Assembly (NCBI RefSeq): GCF_030064125.1
Contig: NZ_CP125957.1
Location: 5,574,501-5,638,500 of the forward strand
DNA length: 64,000 nt
Direction: 5' to 3'
Origin: Pseudomonas sp. G2-4
GTDB lineage: Bacteria; Pseudomonadota; Gammaproteobacteria; Pseudomonadales; Pseudomonadaceae
Under the pieces are notes generated by a model. That model was not told the origin of the DNA, did not search any database, and was given only the letters and a program-made list of their open reading frames with translations. The translations under genes were made by a program, and so were the position numbers. Of this stretch, positions 1 to 7,624 are shown piece by piece; position 1 is the first letter of the stretch, and each line of letters opens with the position of its first letter.

Positions 1-615
1 GGCGACCGGGCGTTCGGTGAGTATGGCTTGCGCATGGCCTACCACGACCTCAACGACAACGCCGAGAGCTTCCCCCTGGGCGCGCAGATCGAAATTCTCC
101 AATTGAAACTGCGTCAGTACGAAGGCAATGACTGGCAGTTGCAGCAACTGGACCTGGCGACTATTCGTTCCCTGACCCCGCGCAACGAGCTGCTGCAACC
201 GCTGTCCTGGCAGGTTACCGGGGGCCTGGAGCGGGTGCCGGGCAAACACGACGATGAAACCTTGGTCAGCCACGTCAATGGCGGCGCCGGTGGTACCTGG
301 GCGCTGGGCGAAGATGTCCTGGGCTTTGCGCTGGGCACGGTGCGGGTCGAGCACAACAATGACTTCGCCCAGTTCATCGCCCCGGCCGCCGGTTTCAACA
401 GCGGGGTGCTGTGGAAAAATCCGTTGGGCAACCTGAGCCTGGAAGCCAAGGGCGACTATTTCGTCAACGGCGAAGTGCGCCGTAGCCTGAGCCTGAATCA
501 ACAATGGGAATTGTCCCGCAACCTCGGCCTGCGCTTGAGTGCCCAGCGGGAATTCAGCCAATTGGCTTCGCCGGAGAACGAGGTGATGCTCGAGGTGAAG
601 TGGTATCACTATTGA
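1..615 (+). CDS. DUF4105-type protein, C-terminal part (cut by window start)
   Basis: The frame is open from the first base, so the true start lies upstream of the window. About 204 residues remain. They look like alternating beta strands: repeated short aromatic/charged segments, and a final strand ending EVKWYHY with a C-terminal aromatic residue, as in outer-membrane beta structures. The segment GEYGLRMAYHDLND and a later GAQIEIL resemble the C-terminal region of Pseudomonas DUF4105 proteins, recalled from memory. Function is not known. Confidence is high that this is coding and moderate for the family. Confidence 0.6.
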   Translation, partial: GDRAFGEYGLRMAYHDLNDNAESFPLGAQIEILQLKLRQYEGNDWQLQQLDLATIRSLTPRNELLQPLSWQVTGGLERVPGKHDDETLVSHVNGGAGGTWALGEDVLGFALGTVRVEHNNDFAQFIAPAAGFNSGVLWKNPLGNLSLEAKGDYFVNGEVRRSLSLNQQWELSRNLGLRLSAQREFSQLASPENEVMLEVKWYHY

Positions 616-731
616 CCGAGGCGTCTCTGCACGCGCACAGGGACAAACGGATTAATCACAGGGCTTTCACATCGGCCTGACGAATCCGCCTCTAGACTTC
701 TCGTATAAGCGGATATGGCGGGAAGGCACAA

Positions 732-1088
732 ATGAGGCGCACGGCAGTGGTACTGGGTGTGTTGATGCTGCTCGGCGGCTGTGAAACCACCCATGAAGAC
801 CTGATCGCCCGAGGTTATCCACCAGCGTTCGCCGACGGTTACGACGACGGTTGCAGCAGCGGCCGGCAAGCGGCCGGGGTGATCACCGGACAGTTCAGGA
901 AAGACGTGCCGCGCTATCTCAAGGACCCGCACTACGCCGAAGGCTGGAGCGATGGTTTCCGTCAGTGCCAGGCCATGCGCGAAAGCGAAGAGCGTAATGC
1001 CTACCGCGAGCGTCATTGGGATGACCACGAACGGGCCTGGCAACAAGAGAAGGATCGGGACGCCGGCCGGGCGTACCGCTCGCCGTGA
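732..1088 (+). CDS. small lipoprotein, unknown function
   Basis: 118 residues. The N-terminus is a typical lipoprotein signal (MRRTAVVLGVLMLLGGC), with a lipobox LGGC ending at Cys17. The mature part is soluble and strongly charged towards the C-terminus (RESEERNAYRERHWDDHERAW). Two G[YF]xDGxxxG-like segments (FADGYDDGCSSGRQA and AEGWSDGFRQCQA) look like an internal duplication, each with a cysteine. A -10-like TATAAG lies at about 702-707. No characterised family is recognised. It is probably anchored in the outer or inner membrane facing the periplasm. Confidence 0.7.
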   Translation: MRRTAVVLGVLMLLGGCETTHEDLIARGYPPAFADGYDDGCSSGRQAAGVITGQFRKDVPRYLKDPHYAEGWSDGFRQCQAMRESEERNAYRERHWDDHERAWQQEKDRDAGRAYRSP

Positions 1089-1158
1089 GTCGCGTACAGA
1101 TATCCATCGAAACCAAAAGCCTGCCACCATGGCCCAAGCTCCAATAGAGGAGAACACC

Positions 1159-1650
1159 ATGAGCCGCGCTTTCGTCAACGAAGACAACGCCGCTGCCCAG
1201 GCCGATCAGCCGGTCGAACGCCAGGTCAGTGCGCAACCCAATTACGTCACCCCCAGCGGGTTTGCTCAATTGCAGGCCCGGGTCGCCGAGTTGCAGGCGT
1301 TGCACAGCCAGCAGACCGCCAGGAAAGATCAGTCAGACAAACAGCGCATCGCCGACATCGAACGGGACCTGCGCTATTTCAACCAACGCTTGCAAAGCGC
1401 GCAGGTCGTTGCGCCGACGTCAGCGGAACAGGTGCGCATCGGGCATTGGGTGACCTTTGTCGATGAGCACGATCAGCAACAGCGAGTGCAATTGGTGGGT
1501 GAAGACCAGGCCGATGCGGCGAGTGGGCTGATCAACTGGGGCTCCCCCCTGGGGCGGGCGTTGCTGGGGGCGAAGGCTGGGGATGAGGTGATCTGGGAGC
1601 GACCTGTCGGGAATCTCGCCATTGAAGTCGTTGCGATAGAGGTTGATTAA
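1159..1650 (+). CDS. GreA/GreB-family transcription elongation factor-like protein
   Basis: 163 residues. ATG at 1159 follows AGAGGAG at 1146-1152, so the longer open frame from 952 is rejected. An N-terminal helical segment of about residues 25-85 (QLQARVAELQALHSQQ ... RYFNQRLQSAQ) is predicted to form the coiled-coil stalk. It is followed by a GreA/GreB-like C-terminal beta domain (VRIGHWVTFVDEHDQQQRVQLVGEDQAD) ending in the family signature SPLGRALLGAKAGDEV near residues 133-148. The family binds the RNA polymerase secondary channel or acts as anti-factors of the Gfh/Rnk type. Whether the acidic coiled-coil tip needed for cleavage stimulation is kept is not clear, so the exact role is open. 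Confidence 0.75.
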   Translation: MSRAFVNEDNAAAQADQPVERQVSAQPNYVTPSGFAQLQARVAELQALHSQQTARKDQSDKQRIADIERDLRYFNQRLQSAQVVAPTSAEQVRIGHWVTFVDEHDQQQRVQLVGEDQADAASGLINWGSPLGRALLGAKAGDEVIWERPVGNLAIEVVAIEVD

Positions 1651-1731
1651 TGGACTAGGCGGCCGGCGCTTGTTAGTACAATGATAAAAAATAAAACATT
1701 TCCAACAGGGTCGCATAAAGAGCGTTAAAGC

Positions 1732-1745
1732 CTCTAGCGCTAGAG
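1732..1745. repeat. perfect 14-bp palindrome upstream of lanA1
   Basis: CTCTAGCGCTAGAG is its own reverse complement. No T-run follows, so it is not a standard terminator. It lies between the elongation-factor gene and the lantibiotic-like genes and could be an operator or a weak processing site. No function is shown. Confidence 0.45.
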
Positions 1746-1832
1746 CGTGGGAACAGCACATTACATGCCTGTAGCAACATGTAACCGCAACATAAGGTCA
1801 TAACGACATGTTTGTGTTAGTTCAGGAGCATG

Positions 1833-1879
1833 CTACTGTTTTCCCCGCGCCAAAACAGGGTGCAACAACAGTAGAGGAG
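1833..1879 (+). promoter_or_regulatory. lanA1 leader with two mutually exclusive hairpins
   Basis: Hairpin A pairs CTGTTTT (1836-1842) with AAAACAG (1852-1858). Hairpin B pairs CTACTGTT (1833-1840) with AACAGTAG (1867-1874). Both are perfect, share bases 1836-1840 and cannot form together. Hairpin B ends at the ribosome binding site GAGGAG (1874-1879) of lanA1, so it could shield it. The pairing is seen in the sequence. A regulatory role is inference, and the transcript start is unknown. Confidence 0.4.
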
Positions 1880-1886
1880 AAACATG

Positions 1887-2030
1887 ATGAGCGAACAAAT
1901 ACTGGCCATGTCAGGTGACTTCGACGGTGACTTCAAGTCCTACCAGCAAGTTAACAGTCGCGGTATTGAGTCAGCAGCGCTGACCATTGTCGAGTGCGGC
2001 ACCGCAGAGTGCACCGCTCTTTTGTGCTAA
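1887..2030 (+). CDS. lanA1: class II lanthipeptide precursor LanA1
   Basis: 47 residues from the second of two adjacent ATGs (1884 and 1887). The second gives a 7-nt spacing from GAGGAG and aligns with lanA2. The N-terminal leader (MSEQILAMSGDF, then F16, Y19, Q20) is shared with lanA2. The C-terminal core is Thr/Cys-rich: TIVECGTAECTALLC, with Thr33, Thr39, Thr43 and Cys37, Cys42, Cys47, plus Ser29. Thr-to-Cys spacings of 3, 2 and 3 intervening residues would allow three methyllanthionine rings. No Gly-Gly cleavage site is visible; the leader boundary probably lies between residues 25 and 33. The assignment rests on leader conservation, the Thr/Cys pattern and the LanM gene about 400 bp downstream. 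Confidence 0.85.
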   Translation: MSEQILAMSGDFDGDFKSYQQVNSRGIESAALTIVECGTAECTALLC

Positions 2031-2191
2031 ATCCCAGCCTTTCAAAGTCAACCTACGCTGGACGACTTTGATATCCCTAATCCCATTCATAAATGACTTT
2101 ATTTGACATCCTGCAGTTCGGACGCAGTGACTGGCTTCCGTTTGACCATAAATCGCTGCACGCGATGCTTAATAACTGATGAGGAAATACC

Positions 2192-2350
2192 ATGAGCGAA
2201 AAGATCCTGAACATGTCCGGTGACTTCTATCTCGAGTTCAACGCTTATCAAGCGCCTGCCAACAACATCGCGGGGATGCTCGCGACGACAATGGAATGTA
2301 ACACCTTTGGAACGTGCACCAACATTGGCTGTTCGACCCTTGGCTGTTAA
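2192..2350 (+). CDS. lanA2: class II lanthipeptide precursor LanA2
   Basis: 52 residues; ATG follows GAGG at 2181-2184 with a 7-nt spacing. The leader MSEKILNMSGDF ... F16 ... Y19-Q20 is near-identical in pattern to lanA1, so the two genes are paralogues. The core holds four cysteines (Cys36, 42, 47, 52) and hydroxy residues Thr32, 33, 38, 41, 43, 49 and Ser48. T32xxxC36, T38xxxC42, T43xxxC47 and S48xxxC52 are all spaced by three residues, a regular ladder that could give four non-overlapping rings. IAG at residues 26-28 may mark the leader end, but no classical double glycine is present. It is probably co-transcribed with lanA1 and lanM. Confidence 0.85.
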   Translation: MSEKILNMSGDFYLEFNAYQAPANNIAGMLATTMECNTFGTCTNIGCSTLGC

Positions 2351-2390
2351 TCCCGCTTAACTGATATCGAAACAGGCAACACCTATAAAC

Positions 2391-2415
2391 ATAGAGCAGG
2401 CAGCGCCTGCTCTAT
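2391..2415 (+). promoter_or_regulatory. intercistronic hairpin between lanA2 and lanM
   Basis: ATAGAGCAGGC (2391-2401) pairs perfectly with GCCTGCTCTAT (2405-2415) around a 3-nt loop. No U-run follows, so it is likely a partial attenuator, pause or RNA-stabilising structure. It ends 6 nt before the lanM ribosome binding site. Such a hairpin would let precursor RNA exceed synthetase RNA, as in other lantibiotic operons (inference). Confidence 0.65.
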
Positions 2416-2434
2416 CCATGTCAGGAGATACGGC

Positions 2435-5400
2435 ATGCTTGTTAACGCTTTGAAGTTGGATCAGCGAGGGAAGTATAGGTACGCCTCCGGCAGCGACATC
2501 GCCCTTTTTGAAAACAACCTGACCCGCCTGCATACTGATGACCAATCCTTGCTGAATCACTTTGGGCTGAACAGGGAACAGCTGGTCTCGTATATCAAGG
2601 AACCCATCAACCAGCAGCACTTGCCCGCCGATGGCAAAACCACCTTGAGCACCTTGAAGGAAAAGCTTATTCACCTCGACAGCATTAATGTCGAAGCGAA
2701 AATAAGCTCGAGCAGCAAAGACAATTTTTATTGGTTCGGCTATCGTTTTTTTCTTTATTTCATCGACACATTCAAGGCCGACGAGCGCTACTGCAATGCG
2801 TCAATATACATTGATGAACCCGCTTTGTTTGCAAGCCTTGAACGCTATGTCCTGGCCCGAGTCGGACGCACGTCAGAACAAAGCCTTGTCCATTATCTGA
2901 ATACGCGGATTGCGAACGGCGATGACATTGACTTGAGCGGATTCAATGAGCAATTGCGCACGTTGCCGTTGCTGAAGTTTTTCGAATCCTACCCAGTGCT
3001 GGCAACACTGCTGTTTGATCTGCTGGAAGACACCATTCATTACCTTTATACGGTCGTTCACAACTTCGCCGACGATGCTGAATCGTTGGAGGCAGAGTTT
3101 TCGATCCCGTCTCGGAAAATCGATGCTATTGAGCTCGGCCTGGGTGACCCCCACGGTCGTGGCGAAACGGTCTGCCAAGTGAAAACGTGTACGGTTTCAC
3201 TGATCTACAAGCCAAGAGCAAGCCGGGAGGCGCTTTTTTTCTATCGTCTTCTTGGGCAGTTGCGTGAGTGGACAGGCGCGGATTGTTTTTCTATCCACGC
3301 GCCAAGCATTCTCAGTCGCGAACGACATAGTTGGGTAGAAGAAGTCGACAACCTGCCTTGCGATAGCGAAACAGACATTGAGCTGTTCTATAAAAAAATG
3401 GGAGCACAAATAGCCGTCATTCATGCGTTGAATGGGATCGACTTCCACTACGAAAATATTATTGCGTGCGGCAACAGTCCGGTCATGATTGACCTCGAGT
3501 GTTTGTTCACGGCTTCCACCAGCGACCTGTTCACTGACCTGCCCACTGGCTGCGCACTGTCCAATAGCTTCAAATGGGTCCAGCAGTCAGTCTGTTCTAG
3601 CGGCTTTGTACCCTTTTCACAACAACTCAATAACGACCAAAGCGGTCTGACCCGGCAAGCGCTATTCATCTCTACCCGCCACTCCCTGGTTTTCGAGGCT
3701 GGCTTTTACCACCTGCGTAAAGTTGAATTCGAACACCATCTGATGCAAAAACATCTGCCGCTTTTACAGGCTGAGCGCAAGGGACCTGAAGCTTATAAAG
3801 CAGAACTCTTCCAAGGCTTTGAATATGCCTATGGCGAACTGATGGTTCATCGGCGCGCAATCATGCAGATGCTTGAACAATCCGCGGGCGAACTGTCAAC
3901 CCGGGTATTGCTCAAAAATTCCCAGCGCTACGCTGATTTTATCGGGCTGAGCCGCCACCCACGCTTTATGCAAAACATGCTCGACAGGGAACTTCTACTC
4001 GCCACGCTGTGGAAAGATTTGAAAGAACCCTATCGGGAAAAGGGCATTCCTCGCCATGAAATAGCCGATCTGCAAAAATCCAGTATTCCGTGTTTTACCA
4101 TGCCTCTGAACGCTAACTATTTTATGAGCGCACAGGGTGAACCCGTAGAAATGGCGGCCGTGGAGCAACCGATAAAAAGCTGTCTACAGAAAATAGCCAA
4201 CCTGTCCCGGAATGACTGGGCCTTGCAACGCACCTTACTCGAAATCTGTTTGTTCCCAGAACCGAATGGACGTCCACCCTCCCGTATCACCCAGACACTG
4301 ACGAACCTTGAACAGCGCCCACAAACGGACAGACTCGACGCGATAGTGAGCATCAGTTCCCGCCTTGAGGAACTCGCGGTAGTGGGCACAGCAGAGGATG
4401 TAAGCTGGCTGTCTTTCCATACGCACCCCACGACTCAGAGAAAATACCCGTCCCCCATGGATCACGGGCTTTACTCTGGTATCGCCGGGATTGGCCTGTT
4501 TTATCTGAGCCTGTTCAAAGTGAGCGGCAAACCGCACTTCCTGTCGCGCATGGATCAGGTCCTGTACTCCCTGGAACAACGCTTTGGCTTTTTCAAAACC
4601 GATTTGACCGTCAGTGCCTATCACGGGCTGGGGGCTTATCTCTATCTGCTGATCAATCGTCGGCAAATAACGGAAGATCCGAAACACGATGAAAAAATCG
4701 CCGGCCTGCTGACCCAACTGATTGAAGTCCCTCCTGAAGACTATGATTTCGACTTCCTGGGCGGCTGTTGTGGGGCGGTGACGCTACTGGCCAATATCCA
4801 TGCGTTATCTGCGCAGGAGGACGTGCTGCCGGCCATCCGACGCATGGTCGACTACATAAAGGATCAAGTCCTGATTGAAGACGGTCAGCTTCTGCGGCGG
4901 GATGATCGCTCCGTCATTTTGACGGGCTTATCCCACGGCCTCTCGGGCGTCATCCATGCATTGTGCAAAGCCTATGACGTGACCGGCGATGCGGCTTTGG
5001 TGCCCTTGGCCATCCAGGTGCTCAAGGGCGAAAACCGCTTGAGTCGGGACGGTTTCTGGCTGGACCTGCGAAACCTCGGGCCTGCGGACCATACGTCCAA
5101 GTGGTGCCACGGCGACGGAGGCATCCTCATCGCCAGGCGCCAGCTGATGAAATCCATGGGAGATGCCTTGGACGAAGCGACCAGGCAGACGGTGCTCGAC
5201 GACATACAGCGATGTGAGAGCAATCTCTGGCAGCACGGCTTTGGCGAGGGCTATAACCTTTGCCATGGCGATTTCGGCAATCTGATCTGCCTGTATGACT
5301 TGTATCGGCATTCAGATACCCCTGAAGGCATGCGCAGGGTCCGGGAGGCGCTTGGCGACATAGCCCAGCAGTTTTTTGAAGGACCATCGCTCGACAGCGA

Positions 5401-5518
5401 CCGGGTGCCCGACGTCAGTCTGCTCACCGGCATTACGGGCGCGGGTTATGCCTTGCTATATGCAATGGATCCGACCCTCCCCAACATACTCTCGCTTGAT
5501 TTTGCGATGCCTGCATAG
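2435..5518 (+). CDS. lanM: class II lanthipeptide synthetase LanM
   Basis: 1027 residues, normal for LanM; ATG follows AGGAG at 2422-2426. The N-terminal dehydratase half phosphorylates and eliminates Ser/Thr. It shows GDPHGRGETV (238-246), the lysine of LIYKPRA (K259), and DFHYEN...MIDLE with D336, H338, N341 and D353, whose spacing equals the catalytic D-H-N-D set of CylM. The RxxxxxT elimination motif appears as R490 ... S496, a Thr-to-Ser change. The C-terminal LanC-like cyclase (about 675-1010) has GLSHG (831-835), zinc ligands C891 in WCHG, and C943/H944 in LCHGD. Both halves look intact. It lies downstream of lanA1/lanA2 on the same strand, and the 5' third is AT-rich (19 of 60 G+C at 2701-2760), which suggests transfer. 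No LanT, LanP or LanFEG neighbour exists in the window. Confidence 0.96.
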   Translation: MLVNALKLDQRGKYRYASGSDIALFENNLTRLHTDDQSLLNHFGLNREQLVSYIKEPINQQHLPADGKTTLSTLKEKLIHLDSINVEAKISSSSKDNFYWFGYRFFLYFIDTFKADERYCNASIYIDEPALFASLERYVLARVGRTSEQSLVHYLNTRIANGDDIDLSGFNEQLRTLPLLKFFESYPVLATLLFDLLEDTIHYLYTVVHNFADDAESLEAEFSIPSRKIDAIELGLGDPHGRGETVCQVKTCTVSLIYKPRASREALFFYRLLGQLREWTGADCFSIHAPSILSRERHSWVEEVDNLPCDSETDIELFYKKMGAQIAVIHALNGIDFHYENIIACGNSPVMIDLECLFTASTSDLFTDLPTGCALSNSFKWVQQSVCSSGFVPFSQQLNNDQSGLTRQALFISTRHSLVFEAGFYHLRKVEFEHHLMQKHLPLLQAERKGPEAYKAELFQGFEYAYGELMVHRRAIMQMLEQSAGELSTRVLLKNSQRYADFIGLSRHPRFMQNMLDRELLLATLWKDLKEPYREKGIPRHEIADLQKSSIPCFTMPLNANYFMSAQGEPVEMAAVEQPIKSCLQKIANLSRNDWALQRTLLEICLFPEPNGRPPSRITQTLTNLEQRPQTDRLDAIVSISSRLEELAVVGTAEDVSWLSFHTHPTTQRKYPSPMDHGLYSGIAGIGLFYLSLFKVSGKPHFLSRMDQVLYSLEQRFGFFKTDLTVSAYHGLGAYLYLLINRRQITEDPKHDEKIAGLLTQLIEVPPEDYDFDFLGGCCGAVTLLANIHALSAQEDVLPAIRRMVDYIKDQVLIEDGQLLRRDDRSVILTGLSHGLSGVIHALCKAYDVTGDAALVPLAIQVLKGENRLSRDGFWLDLRNLGPADHTSKWCHGDGGILIARRQLMKSMGDALDEATRQTVLDDIQRCESNLWQHGFGEGYNLCHGDFGNLICLYDLYRHSDTPEGMRRVREALGDIAQQFFEGPSLDSDRVPDVSLLTGITGAGYALLYAMDPTLPNILSLDFAMPA

Positions 5519-5531
5519 ACAACCAAAAACC

Positions 5532-5623
5532 CTGTGGGAGTGAGTTTGCTCGCGATAGCGGTGGGTCAGTTTGCATCAACGCTGAATGTGCCACCGTCAT
5601 TGCGAGCAAGCTCGCTCCCACAG
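5532..5623. repeat. inverted REP pair (GTGGGAGCGAGC class)
   Basis: Two REP arms, GTGGGAGTGAGTTTGCTCGCGA and its inverted partner ending GCTCGCTCCCACAG, face each other about 45 bp apart after lanM. This doublet form (REPIN) recurs across the window. The first arm carries two substitutions relative to the others. Confidence 0.85.
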
Positions 5624-5641
5624 TGATTGATTGCCCCCCAT

Positions 5642-5673
5642 AAAAAACGGAGCCTTCGAAGGCTCCGTTTTTT
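5642..5673. terminator. bidirectional rho-independent terminator between lanM and ettA
   Basis: The stem ACGGAGCCTT/AAGGCTCCGT is flanked by six A on the left and six T on the right, so it can end transcription from lanM on the plus strand and ettA on the minus strand. Confidence 0.9.
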
Positions 5674-5689
5674 CATGCAACCAACCGGA

Positions 5690-7354
<1,665 letters not shown>

Positions 7355-7415
7355 GGTGAACCTAGCGTCAGTGACAGGTGAAAAGAACGAGCCAGGCCAT
7401 GCGCGGCGCCGGCAC

Positions 7416-7429
7416 TTGATCGTTATCAA
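7416..7429. promoter_or_regulatory. perfect ANR/FNR-type box between ettA and morA
   Basis: TTGATCGTTATCAA matches the consensus TTGAT-N4-ATCAA in every fixed base. It is 62 bp from the ettA start codon and about 195 bp from the proposed morA start, a distance that fits class II activation of ettA better. The match is visible; binding is inferred. Confidence 0.65.
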
Positions 7430-7624
7430 TGCCTGCGGGCAGTTCAAGCCTGGGGGTCTGGAGCCGGAGCGCTCTTGTTTGACCGGCAAAGCTACCTCAA
7501 CCGTCAGTCAAGGTCCAGCCATCGAGGACTGGCACTTTGCCACAAGGCAAGGCATGCTAGCCGCCCTCCGGGCGTCCGGCTTATAGTGCACGCGCGCCAG
7601 TCCAGCAAACTGCAGGATTCCAGC

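Noticed and set aside
1732..1745. CTCTAGCGCTAGAG as a rho-independent terminator of the elongation-factor gene
   Set aside because: No T-run follows, and the stem would need an unfavourably small loop; it is listed only as a palindrome.
7355..7489. 45-residue N-terminal extension of EttA
   Set aside because: EttA of E. coli is 555 residues, and the extension runs across the ANR-type box in the promoter.
7526..7540. TGGCAC ... TTTGC near 7528 as a sigma-54 promoter
   Set aside because: The spacing between the two elements is too short for the -24/-12 pattern.
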